Source: Halomonas nitroreducens (lineage in GTDB: Bacteria; Pseudomonadota; Gammaproteobacteria; Pseudomonadales; Halomonadaceae). Taken from it: 64,000 nucleotides of DNA. The position numbers and the translations under genes were made by a program. Positions 8,180 through 16,631 of this stretch are shown here, in pieces. The stretch spans positions 1-64,000 of the forward strand of contig NZ_RXNS01000015.1 in assembly GCF_003966155.1 (NCBI RefSeq), in the 5' to 3' direction. Position 1 is the stretch's first letter, and each line of letters opens with the position of its first letter. The notes below the pieces were generated by a model. The model made no database searches. It saw only the letters and a program-made list of their open reading frames with translations, and had not been told where the DNA came from.

Positions 8180-8905
8180 ATGCGTCTCATCCAGGTTACC
8201 GATTGCCACCTGCATGCCGACCCCCAGGCACCTTGCCGGACCGGCATTCCCCATCGCCAGCTCGAGCGCGTGGTGGCGGCGGTGGCGCGGCTGCGGCCCG
8301 ACGCGGTGCTGGTCACCGGCGACGTCAGCGAGGACCGTACGGCGGCCTCCTATGCGCTGGCCGAGCAGGTGCTGGGCCGCCTCGACTGCCCCTGGTTCTG
8401 GCTGCCCGGCAATCACGACGACCCCGGGCTGATGGCCGAGTGTCGTCCCTTCCAGGCGAGCCTCGACCTCGACGGCTGGCGGGTCCTGCTGCTGGACACC
8501 CAGGTGGTCGGCGAGGAAGCCGGCGAAGTCGGCGAGGCGCGCCTGGCAGCGTTGGCCGACCGACTGGCCGGCGGCGACCGGCCGACCCTGCTGGCCATGC
8601 ACCACCCGCCCCTGGCCGTCGGCTCGGCCTGGCTCGATGAGCTGGGGCTGGTCGATGCCGCGGCCTTCTGGGACTGTCTGGCCGGCCACGACCACGTCCA
8701 GGCGGTGCTCTGCGGCCATATCCATCAGGCCTTCGTTGGGCGCGGCCCGGACGGGGTCCCGGTCTACGGCTGCCCCGCCACCAGCGACCAGTTCCTGGCC
8801 GGCGCCGAGACCTTCACCGTCGACGAGGCGTCCCGCCCCGGCTTTCGCGTACTCGACCTGCACGGCGGCGAGCTCGCCACCTGGGTGGAACGGGTCGAGC
8901 TCTAA
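8180..8905 (+). CDS. cpdA: 3',5'-cyclic-AMP phosphodiesterase CpdA
   Basis: 241 residues, calcineurin-like metallophosphoesterase. All metal-binding motifs are present: DCHLH near the N-terminus, GDVSED, GNHDD, MHHPP and GHIHQ. It hydrolyses cAMP in the cytoplasm and so lowers CRP activation. The ATG at 8180 lies 16 nt after the yqiB stop with a GAGG upstream. In E. coli yqiA-parE follow directly; here they are 7 kb away. Confidence 0.9.
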   Translation: MRLIQVTDCHLHADPQAPCRTGIPHRQLERVVAAVARLRPDAVLVTGDVSEDRTAASYALAEQVLGRLDCPWFWLPGNHDDPGLMAECRPFQASLDLDGWRVLLLDTQVVGEEAGEVGEARLAALADRLAGGDRPTLLAMHHPPLAVGSAWLDELGLVDAAAFWDCLAGHDHVQAVLCGHIHQAFVGRGPDGVPVYGCPATSDQFLAGAETFTVDEASRPGFRVLDLHGGELATWVERVEL

Positions 8906-9019
8906 TATCCTTTTATCGTCTAAAAAGATAGATATTAATTCTTTTACGTTATTATCGGCATGACGATACCCTCTCTCGCATGATCCCATTCCGCCCACGT
9001 CATGCGAGGTAGCCGGGCC
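8906..9019 (+). promoter_or_regulatory. A/T-rich upstream region of cysDN, likely promoter and CysB site
   Basis: The first ~60 bp after cpdA are strikingly A/T rich for this genome and contain an imperfect inverted repeat around CCTTTTATCGTCTAAAAAG (8911-8929). CysB, the usual activator of cysDN, binds A/T-rich upstream sites, so this is the natural place for it. No exact CysB motif can be defined from one sequence. Confidence 0.4.
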
Positions 9020-9991
9020 ATGAACAGTCTTCATGCACCGACACGCGAGAGCGCCGTCCAGGCCGAGGGGAGTGCCCCGGGCCTGACGCCGCGGCGGCTG
9101 ACCCACCTGAAGCAGCTGGAAGCCGAGTCCATCCACATCATCCGCGAGGTGGCGGCCGAGTTCTCCAACCCGGTGATGCTCTACTCCATCGGCAAGGACT
9201 CCTCGGTGATGCTGCACCTGGCGCGCAAGGCCTTCTACCCGGGGCCGCCGCCGTTCCCGCTGATGCATGTCAACACCACCTGGAAGTTCCGCGAGATGAT
9301 CGCGTTCCGCGACCGCATGGCCGCGGAGTCCGGCATGGAGCTGATCGAGCACATCAACCAGGAGGGCGTCGAGGCGGGCATCAATCCCTTCGACCACGGC
9401 TCCAGCGGCTACACCGACGTGATGAAGACCCAGGCCCTCAAGCAGGCCCTGGACAAGTACGGCTTCGATGCCGCCTTTGGCGGCGCGCGCCGCGACGAGG
9501 AGGCCAGCCGCGCCAAGGAGCGGGTGTTCTCCTTCCGCGACAAGCATCACCGCTGGGATCCCAAGAGCCAGCGGCCGGAGCTGTGGAACCTCTACAACGC
9601 CCGGGTCAACAAGGGCGAGTCGATCCGTGCCTTCCCGCTCTCCAACTGGACCGAGCTGGACATCTGGCAGTACATCTACCTCGAGTCGATTCCCATCGTG
9701 CCGCTCTATCACGCCGCCCCCCGGCCGGTGGTGGAGCGCGACGGCATGCTGGTGATGGTCGACGACGAGCGGCTGCCGCTGGCCGAGGGCGAGGTGCCCG
9801 AGGAGAAGTGGGTGCGCTTCCGCACGCTGGGCTGCTACCCGCTGACCGGCGCGGTGGAATCCAGGGCGGCCACCCTGCCGGAGATCATCCAGGAGATGCT
9901 GCTCACCCGCACCAGCGAGCGCAGCGGCCGCGCCATCGACCACGACCAGGCCGGCTCCATGGAGAAGAAGAAGCGCGAGGGGTACTTCTAA
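9020..9991 (+). CDS. cysD: Sulfate adenylyltransferase subunit 2 CysD
   Basis: 323 residues. CysD adenylates sulfate to APS using ATP; CysN drives the reaction by GTP hydrolysis. The PP-loop signature [20 protein letters not shown] and the block [16 protein letters not shown] are intact. The N-terminus is about 20 residues longer than in E. coli. I chose ATG 9020; an ATG at 9002 lacks a ribosome site. cysN follows immediately (stop TAA then ATG). Confidence 0.95.
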   Translation: MNSLHAPTRESAVQAEGSAPGLTPRRLTHLKQLEAESIHIIREVAAEFSNPVMLYSIGKDSSVMLHLARKAFYPGPPPFPLMHVNTTWKFREMIAFRDRMAAESGMELIEHINQEGVEAGINPFDHGSSGYTDVMKTQALKQALDKYGFDAAFGGARRDEEASRAKERVFSFRDKHHRWDPKSQRPELWNLYNARVNKGESIRAFPLSNWTELDIWQYIYLESIPIVPLYHAAPRPVVERDGMLVMVDDERLPLAEGEVPEEKWVRFRTLGCYPLTGAVESRAATLPEIIQEMLLTRTSERSGRAIDHDQAGSMEKKKREGYF

Positions 9992-11416
9992 ATGTCACAC
10001 CAATCGACCTTGATCGCCGACAACATCGAGCAGTACCTGCACGAGCACGAGAACAAGGACCTGCTGCGCTTCATCACCTGCGGCAGCGTCGATGACGGCA
10101 AGTCGACCCTGATCGGCCGGCTGCTCCACGACTCCAAGATGATCTTCGACGACCAGCTGGCGGCGATCACCCAGGCGTCGAAGAAGAGTGGCACCACCGG
10201 CGAGGAAGTGGATCTGGCGCTGCTGGTGGACGGCCTGCAGTCGGAGCGGGAGCAGGGCATCACCATCGACGTGGCCTATCGCTTCTTCTCCACCGACAAG
10301 CGCAAGTTCATCATCGCCGACACCCCGGGGCACGAGCAGTATACCCGCAACATGGCCACCGGGGCGTCCACCGCCGGACTGGCGGTGATCCTGATCGATG
10401 CCCGCTACGGCGTGCAGACCCAGACCCGCCGCCACAGCTTTATCGCCGACCTGCTGGGCATCCGCCACCTGGTGATCGCGGTCAACAAGATGGACCTGGT
10501 GGACTACAGCGAGGCACGCTTCGAGGAGATCGTCGCCGAGTACCGGGCCTTCGCCGAGCAGCTCGGGGCCGATGACATCCGCTTCGTGCCGCTCTCGGCG
10601 CTGAAGGGCGACAATGTGGTCAACAAGAGCGAGGCCATGGCCTGGTACCAGGGGCCGGCACTGCTCGAGTTGCTCGAGACCGTCGAGGTCCGCCACGACC
10701 AGAACCTCCACGACCTGCGCCTGCCGGTGCAGTACGTCAACCGGCCGAACCTGGACTTCCGCGGCTATGCCGGGACCCTGGAGGCGGGCATCCTGCGCCC
10801 CGGCCAGACCATCAAGGTGCTGCCCTCGGGCAAGACCTCGCGGGTCGAGCGCATCGTCACCTTCGACGGCGACCTCGACGCCGCCTGGCCGGGCCAGGCG
10901 ATCACCGTCACTCTCGAGGACGAGATCGACATCTCACGGGGCGACTGGATCGTGGCCGAAGACGCCGAAGTGGCCATGTCCAGCGCCTTCGACGCCGACA
11001 TCGTATGGATGAACGAGCAGGCCCTCGAGCCGGGTCGCCAGTACGACATCCGTCTCGCCGGGCGAGCGGTGGCCGGCCAGGTGGCAACCATCCATCATCA
11101 GGTGGACGTCAACACCCTGGAGCGGCATCCGGCGGCACGCCTCGAGCTCAATGCCATCGCCCGCTGCCGGGTGGCGCTGACCGGTGAGGTGCCCCTGGAC
11201 GACTACGACCGCAGCCCCGGTACCGGGAGCTTCATCATCATCGACCGGCTGTCCAACATCACGGTGGGCGCCGGCATGATCCGCGGCGTCGCCGAGGTCG
11301 AGGGCGCGGTCCCGGGCGAGGTCGACTGGGCCGGCTTCGAGGTGGAGCTCAATGCCCTGGTGCGCAAGTACTTCCCGCACTGGGAGGCCAAGGACGTTCG
11401 CGAGTTGCTGAAGTAA
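9992..11416 (+). CDS. cysN: Sulfate adenylyltransferase subunit 1 CysN (GTPase)
   Basis: 474 residues, EF-Tu-like GTPase with G1 [10 protein letters not shown]3 DTPGHEQY and G4 NKMDLV. The length matches CysN alone, so there is no fused CysC (APS kinase) domain and no cysC follows. The sulfate pathway of this organism therefore either reduces APS directly or has cysC elsewhere. Directly abuts cysD. Confidence 0.95.
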   Translation: MSHQSTLIADNIEQYLHEHENKDLLRFITCGSVDDGKSTLIGRLLHDSKMIFDDQLAAITQASKKSGTTGEEVDLALLVDGLQSEREQGITIDVAYRFFSTDKRKFIIADTPGHEQYTRNMATGASTAGLAVILIDARYGVQTQTRRHSFIADLLGIRHLVIAVNKMDLVDYSEARFEEIVAEYRAFAEQLGADDIRFVPLSALKGDNVVNKSEAMAWYQGPALLELLETVEVRHDQNLHDLRLPVQYVNRPNLDFRGYAGTLEAGILRPGQTIKVLPSGKTSRVERIVTFDGDLDAAWPGQAITVTLEDEIDISRGDWIVAEDAEVAMSSAFDADIVWMNEQALEPGRQYDIRLAGRAVAGQVATIHHQVDVNTLERHPAARLELNAIARCRVALTGEVPLDDYDRSPGTGSFIIIDRLSNITVGAGMIRGVAEVEGAVPGEVDWAGFEVELNALVRKYFPHWEAKDVRELLK

Positions 11417-11437
11417 CCATCAGCCCTGGCCGCAAGC

Positions 11438-11470
11438 GCGGGCCCGGCGACCCCCGGTCGCCGGGCCCGC
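11438..11470 (+). terminator. Hairpin terminator after cysN
   Basis: Perfect 15-bp stem GCGGGCCCGGCGACC / GGTCGCCGGGCCCGC with a 3-nt loop, 22 nt after the cysN stop, followed by a short TTT. Confidence 0.7.
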
Positions 11471-11551
11471 TGCGTTTCGAGGACGGGCGCGTGGCACGGA
11501 AACCGGTTCTGTGGGTCCAATCTCGCATCTTCGCTGATGGAGTCTTCACCG

Positions 11552-12226
11552 ATGATCCTGCTGGCCATCGTCCTGATGCTGGCCCTCTTCCTGCTGCCGA
11601 ACCTCTGGGCCCAGTGGGTGCTCAAGCGTCATGGCGCGCCCCGGGATGACTACCCCGGCACCGGGGGCGAGCTGGCCGAGCACCTGCTCAGGCGGCTCGG
11701 TATCGCAGGAGTCACGGTAGAGATGACCGAGAGAGGGGACCACTACGACCCCCGGGCCCGGCGGGTGAGGCTCGCGCGAGCGCACTACGCGGGGCGCTCG
11801 CTCACTGCGGTGACGGTGGCGGCCCATGAGGTGGGACATGCCATCCAGCACCACCAGGGCTATGCACCGCTGGCGGCGCGCACTCGCCTCGTCCAGGTGG
11901 CCCAGCGGGCCGAGCAGCTCGGCGCCCTGCTGATGATGGCGGCACCGGTGCTGCTGGTGGTCACCCGGTTGCCCGGCGGTACCCTCGTGATGGTGCTGGC
12001 CGCGGTGCTCAGCTTCGGGACCGCGGCCCTGGTGCACCTGATCACTCTGCCGGTGGAGTGGGACGCCAGCTTCCAGCGAGCCCTGCCGCTGCTGAGGGAG
12101 TACATCCCGGCACGCGACATGTCCGGCGCCCGCCACGTGCTCACCGCCTGCGCCTTCACTTACGTGGCAACGTCCCTGGCCAGTCTGCTCAACCTGGGGC
12201 GGTGGCTGGCGATCCTGCGCCGCTGA
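11552..12226 (+). CDS. Membrane zinc metallopeptidase (YugP/DUF-type, Zn_peptidase_2)
   Basis: 224 residues. An N-terminal helix, the zinc motif HEVGHAIQH (about residue 91), and two or three C-terminal transmembrane helices give the layout of the YugP-like membrane metallopeptidases. These occur widely in bacteria; substrates are unknown. GGAG lies 9 nt before ATG 11552; an ATG at 11537 has no ribosome site. It is not in an obvious operon and faces cmoB. Confidence 0.8.
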   Translation: MILLAIVLMLALFLLPNLWAQWVLKRHGAPRDDYPGTGGELAEHLLRRLGIAGVTVEMTERGDHYDPRARRVRLARAHYAGRSLTAVTVAAHEVGHAIQHHQGYAPLAARTRLVQVAQRAEQLGALLMMAAPVLLVVTRLPGGTLVMVLAAVLSFGTAALVHLITLPVEWDASFQRALPLLREYIPARDMSGARHVLTACAFTYVATSLASLLNLGRWLAILRR

Positions 12227-12394
12227 GGCGCAACGCGGTCGGGCCTCGGGCTGGGGCTGTCGGTCACCTTGCGCCACGGGCTGCCCCCGTGTCTTGGGGC
12301 AGGCCTCGGCGGAGGCGACACGGCTGGCGCAGCGTACCTCGACGGACCGGATGGCTTGACCGGCCGGTACCGCCGGTACCCCGCCGCGCCAGGC

Positions 12395-13387
12395 TCAAGC
12401 GGGCCGATCGGCGATCACCACTGCCCGGCGTGGCGCCGGATGGCCTTCCCGGGTGCGGCTCGGGTCACTGGGGGCGAGGAAGTCGGCCAGCGACTGGAAG
12501 GTCATCCAGTCGGTGGCGCGCTGCTCGTCGAGGGTGGTGTCGGCCTCGTCCACCACGCGGACGTTCTCGAAGCCCGAGCGTTCGAGCCAGCCACACAGGG
12601 CGGCGGAGGACGGCAGGAAGAAGACGTTGGGCATGGCGGCATAGCGGTCCCCGGGCAGCAGCACCGTGGTGGCGTCACCCTCGACCACCAGGGTCTCCAG
12701 CACCAGCTCGCCCCCGGGGCGCAGGGCGGCCTTGAGCTGGGCCAGGTGCTCCAGCGGCGAGGGGCGATGGTAGAGCACGCCCATGGAGAACACGGTGTCG
12801 AAGAACGCCAGGTCGTCCGGCACGTCCTCGATGCCCACCGGCAGGAACTGCACGGCGCCGTCGTCGGCCTCGCCGACGAAGTGGCGTACCGCCTGGAACT
12901 GCCAGTAGAAGCGTGGCGAGGGGTCGATCACCAGCACGAAGGCGGCGCCGGCGCCGGCCATGCGCCAGGCGTGATAGCCGTTGCCGCCGCCCACGTCGAG
13001 CACCCGGCGGCCGGCCAGCGGCGCCAGGTGGGGCGCCACCCGCTGCCACTTCCAGTCGGAGCGCCATTCGGTGTCGATGGCCACGCCACCCAGGCAATAG
13101 GGACCCTTGCGCCAGGGCGCCAGGGCGCGCAGCAGGTTCTCGCCCTGGCGGCGCCGCGAGGCGTCGAGGTCCACATCCACCGTCACGGTGTCGGCGTCGA
13201 GGGCCACGCGGCGCGCCTCCGGCAGCGGCGGCAGCTTGGCCACGGCCTTCTCCCAGGCCGGCAGGTCGCCGTAGCGCTTGCGGTCCAGGCCACGGGCCAG
13301 CTGCTCGGGGAGCCGAGCCAGCCAGGTATCGAGGCCCTGCTCGAGGAAGGCCTGGTAGAGGGGGCGATGAGTGTCGGAGATCGGCAC
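12395..13387 (-). CDS. cmoB: tRNA U34 carboxymethyltransferase CmoB
   Basis: 330 residues. CmoB transfers the carboxymethyl group of carboxy-SAM to ho5U34 of tRNA, giving cmo5U. Seen: the N-terminal CmoB helices, a substrate patch CLGGVAIDTEWRSDWKWQRV, the SAM-type motif VLDVGGGNGYHAWRM (about 129-143), and MGVLYHRPSP. It follows cmoA by one base, so the pair is cotranscribed in the order cmoA-cmoB as in E. coli. Confidence 0.95.
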   Translation of the reverse strand: MPISDTHRPLYQAFLEQGLDTWLARLPEQLARGLDRKRYGDLPAWEKAVAKLPPLPEARRVALDADTVTVDVDLDASRRRQGENLLRALAPWRKGPYCLGGVAIDTEWRSDWKWQRVAPHLAPLAGRRVLDVGGGNGYHAWRMAGAGAAFVLVIDPSPRFYWQFQAVRHFVGEADDGAVQFLPVGIEDVPDDLAFFDTVFSMGVLYHRPSPLEHLAQLKAALRPGGELVLETLVVEGDATTVLLPGDRYAAMPNVFFLPSSAALCGWLERSGFENVRVVDEADTTLDEQRATDWMTFQSLADFLAPSDPSRTREGHPAPRRAVVIADRPA

Positions 13388-13388
13388 G

Positions 13389-14132
13389 TCAGGCCTCCTT
13401 GAAGGCGATCAGCGAGGCGAAGTTGAGGTACTGGAACCAGGTCAGCGAGCGGGTGAAGCCGGCGCGCGCCAGGCGTGCGTGGTGGGCGGCCAGGGTGTCG
13501 GGTACCAGCACGTTCTCCAGGGCGGTGCGCTTCTGGCTGATCTCCAGCTCGCTGTAGCCGTTGGCCCGCTTGAAGTCGTGGTAGCGCTCCACCAGCCAGG
13601 CGTTGTCCTGCTCGTCCTCGGCGACGACCTTCTCCGACAGCACCAGCACGCCGCCGGGCTCCAGGGCCTCATAGAGCCGGGCGATCACGGCGTCGCGATC
13701 CCCCGGCGCCAGGAACTGCAGGGTGAAGTTGAGCAGGATCATGCCCGAGGCCCGGTAGTCGAGATTGCGGATATCGCCCTCGACCACCGCCATGGCGTGG
13801 TCGGGACACTCGGTGCCCAGCGTCTCCCCGGCCCGCTCGACCATGGCCGGCGAGAGGTCGACCCCGGTATAGCGGAAGGCATCCGGCGGCAGCTGGCCGG
13901 CCAGCGCCAGCCCGGCGGCCCCCAGCGAGCAGCCCAGGTCATAGACGTGGCCGCCGTGGCGCAGGTGGCGACGGGCCAGCGGGCCGAGCATGGCCAGGAT
14001 CTGGCCGTAGCCGGGCACCGAGCGGCGGATCATGTCAGGGAAGCAGGCGACGACCCGCTCGTCGAACGAAAAGCGCGCCACCCGGTCCAGGGGTGTGGAA
14101 AAGATGGCGTCACGGTAAGATGCGTCACTCAT
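13389..14132 (-). CDS. cmoA: Carboxy-S-adenosyl-L-methionine synthase CmoA
   Basis: 247 residues. CmoA converts SAM and prephenate to carboxy-SAM for CmoB. Motifs: VYDLGCSLGAAGLAL (about 62-76), YTGVDLSPAMVERA, and NFTLQFLAP typical of CmoA. Divergent from pgi across about 80 bp. Confidence 0.95.
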   Translation of the reverse strand: MSDASYRDAIFSTPLDRVARFSFDERVVACFPDMIRRSVPGYGQILAMLGPLARRHLRHGGHVYDLGCSLGAAGLALAGQLPPDAFRYTGVDLSPAMVERAGETLGTECPDHAMAVVEGDIRNLDYRASGMILLNFTLQFLAPGDRDAVIARLYEALEPGGVLVLSEKVVAEDEQDNAWLVERYHDFKRANGYSELEISQKRTALENVLVPDTLAAHHARLARAGFTRSLTWFQYLNFASLIAFKEA

Positions 14133-14215
14133 AGGCAGGGAATCATGGGCTGGAAGCCCGCCATTCTACGCTCCCCTGTTGTCGGCTGCACGACAGGATG
14201 TCCAGGAGGAATTCC

Positions 14216-15901
14216 ATGAGCCATACCCCCATTGACCAGCAGCGGGCCTGGTGTGCCCTGGCCGAACATGCCGCCGGCATGGGGCGCCGGCACCTGCGCG
14301 ATCTCTTCGTCGAGCAGCCCGGCCGCTTCGAGACCTTCAGCCGCAGCGCGGCCGGCCTGACCCTCGATCTCTCCAAGCAGCGCTGGACCGGCCAGACCCT
14401 CGACCTGTTGCTCGACCTGGCCCGGGATGCCGGGGTGCCCGAGGCGATCCGCGGCCTGCTGGCCGGTGAGCGGGTCAATCGCAGCGAGGACCGCCCGGCG
14501 CTGCACACCGCCCTGCGCCTGCCCGCCGAGGCCCGTCTCGAGGTGGACGGCGAGGACCTGGTGCCCTCGGTCCATGCCACCCTGGAGCGTATGGCCACCA
14601 TGGTCGATCGCTTCCATGCCGGCCAGTGGCGGGGCGCCACCGGCAAGCCGATCCGCGACGTGGTCAACCTCGGTGTGGGCGGCTCCGACCTCGGGCCGCT
14701 GATGGTTACCCATGCCCTGGCCGACTACCGTCCCGAGGGCGTTCACCGCATCGATGTGCACTTCGCCTCGACCATGGACGGCTCGCAGCTGGCCGACTAC
14801 CTGACTCGGCTCAATCCCGAGACCACGCTGTTCGTGCTGTCGTCCAAGTCCTTTACCACCATCGATACCCTGTCCAATGCCCGCACCGCGCGGGATTGGC
14901 TCAAGTCGCGGCTGCTCGGCGCCGCCGGCGAGGAGGGCGTCGACGAGGCGCTGGTGATGCGCCAGCACTTCATCGGTGTCTCGGCCAGCCCCGAGAAGAT
15001 GGCCGAGTGGGGCATCGCCGACGACCACCAGCTGGCGTTCTGGGAGTGGGTCGGCGGCCGCTACTCGCTGTGGGGGGCCATCGGCCTGCCCATCGCCCTG
15101 GTGGTGGGCATGGAGCACTTCCGTGGCCTGCTGGCCGGCGCCCATGCCATGGACCGCCACTTCAGCGAGGCGGCGCTCCCCGACAACCTGCCCGTGCTGC
15201 TGGCGCTGGCCGGGATCTGGAACGTCAATTTCCTGGATATCCGCGCTCACTCGATCCTGCCCTACGATGGCCGGCTCGAGTACTTTGCCGCCTACCTCGA
15301 GCAGCTGGAGATGGAGTCCAACGGCAAGTCGGTCACCCACGATGGCGACCAGGTCGGCTATTCCACCTGCCCGGTGCTGTGGGGACAGCTCGGCCCCAAC
15401 GCCCAGCATGCCTTCTATCAGCTGCTCCACCAGGGCACCCAGGCCGTGGAGTGCGACTTCATCGCCCCCCGGGTGCGCTATGACGACGTGCCCGACCCGG
15501 CCACCCGCGATCACCTGATGGGGCAGCATCGCCTGACGCTGGCCAACTGCTTCGCCCAGTCGCGGGTGCTGATGCTCGGCGACGATGCCATCGAGGACGA
15601 CGGGCCGCGGCCGGAGTACAAGCACTACCGGGGCAACCAGCCGTCCAGCACCCTGCTGCTCGACCGCCTGACCCCCCAGACCCTGGGGGCGCTGGTTGCC
15701 CTCTACGAGCACAAGGTGTTCGTCCAGGCGACCATCTGGGACATCAATCCCTTCGACCAGTGGGGGGTGGAGCTGGGCAAGAAGATCGCCGGCGAGACCC
15801 AGCAGACCCTGGAGCACCGCACCGGCCTCGAGGGCATGGACGACTCCACCCGCGGCCTGATCGAGGCGGTCTGGTCGGCCGAGGGGGAGCATGGCCGATG
15901 A
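14216..15901 (+). CDS. pgi: Glucose-6-phosphate isomerase
   Basis: 561 residues, normal for the family. It interconverts glucose-6-phosphate and fructose-6-phosphate. Signature regions: VGVGGSDLGPLMV-like stretch (NLGVGGSDLGPLMV, about 157-170), SKSFTTIDT, the block GGRYSLWGAIGLP and the C-terminal INPFDQWGVELGK. The start at 14216 has AGGAGGAATT upstream. Its stop overlaps the start of yqiA by 11 nt. Confidence 0.97.
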   Translation: MSHTPIDQQRAWCALAEHAAGMGRRHLRDLFVEQPGRFETFSRSAAGLTLDLSKQRWTGQTLDLLLDLARDAGVPEAIRGLLAGERVNRSEDRPALHTALRLPAEARLEVDGEDLVPSVHATLERMATMVDRFHAGQWRGATGKPIRDVVNLGVGGSDLGPLMVTHALADYRPEGVHRIDVHFASTMDGSQLADYLTRLNPETTLFVLSSKSFTTIDTLSNARTARDWLKSRLLGAAGEEGVDEALVMRQHFIGVSASPEKMAEWGIADDHQLAFWEWVGGRYSLWGAIGLPIALVVGMEHFRGLLAGAHAMDRHFSEAALPDNLPVLLALAGIWNVNFLDIRAHSILPYDGRLEYFAAYLEQLEMESNGKSVTHDGDQVGYSTCPVLWGQLGPNAQHAFYQLLHQGTQAVECDFIAPRVRYDDVPDPATRDHLMGQHRLTLANCFAQSRVLMLGDDAIEDDGPRPEYKHYRGNQPSSTLLLDRLTPQTLGALVALYEHKVFVQATIWDINPFDQWGVELGKKIAGETQQTLEHRTGLEGMDDSTRGLIEAVWSAEGEHGR

Positions 15902-16583
15902 GGCCAGCGCGACCGGCGAGACCCGCCGGGCTGGCCATATATACAGGGGTTCGGGTATGCTGAGTCCCGCCTGCCCGCGCGTGCCGACCACCGGGGTCCT
16001 CTACCTCCACGGCTTCAACAGCGGCAGCGCCTCCCCCAAGGCGGCGCTGATGCGGGAGGCCTGCGTGGACCTCGGGCTGCCCTGTGCCACCCCGGACCTG
16101 CCGCACCGCCCCGACCAGGCACTGGACGTGGCGACGGCCCGCCTGGCCGAGCTGGGCGACTACCCGCTGGTGGTGGGCAGCTCCATGGGCGGCTTCCTGG
16201 CGACGGTGCTCGCCGAGCGCCACGATCTGCCCGGGGGGCTGGTCAATCCAGCGGTGGCGCCCGGGCGCCTGGTGGCGGACTGGGTCGGTGAGGCCTTCGT
16301 CAATCCCTACAGCAGCGAGCGCTTCGTGGTCGAGGAGGACCACCGGCGGGCGCTGGCGGCGATGACGCCCGAGCGCGTCTCGCCGGGGCGCTACCTGCTG
16401 CTGCTGGGCACCGCGGATGAGACCCTCGAGGCCGCTGAGGCCTTCGCGCTCTACCAGGGGGCCAGGACCATCCTGCACCCGGGCGGCGATCACGGCTTTT
16501 CCGCCCTGGCCGACTACCTGCCGGCGATCCTGGCCCAGGGCGGCCATGCCCTGGCCCCTGGCAGGGTGGCGGCGCGGGGCTGA
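15891..16583 (+). CDS. yqiA: YqiA-family alpha/beta-hydrolase (esterase)
   Basis: 230 residues. The nucleophile elbow GSSMGG, the oxyanion region LYLHGFNSG and the final histidine in GGDHGF give a complete Ser-Asp-His set. YqiA is an esterase of unknown natural substrate. It starts inside pgi. The first 22 residues precede the family core, so a start at ATG 15957 (MLSPACPRV) is an alternative. parE follows in the same orientation, as in E. coli. Confidence 0.85.
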   Translation: MADEASATGETRRAGHIYRGSGMLSPACPRVPTTGVLYLHGFNSGSASPKAALMREACVDLGLPCATPDLPHRPDQALDVATARLAELGDYPLVVGSSMGGFLATVLAERHDLPGGLVNPAVAPGRLVADWVGEAFVNPYSSERFVVEEDHRRALAAMTPERVSPGRYLLLLGTADETLEAAEAFALYQGARTILHPGGDHGFSALADYLPAILAQGGHALAPGRVAARG

Positions 16584-16631
16584 GCGAGGGGAGGCAGGCA
16601 ACGGAATCATGCATAGCAACCGGATGACGTC

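Noticed and set aside
14129-15991. 620-codon minus-strand frame over pgi
   Set aside because: Shadow of pgi, which is certain from its motifs.
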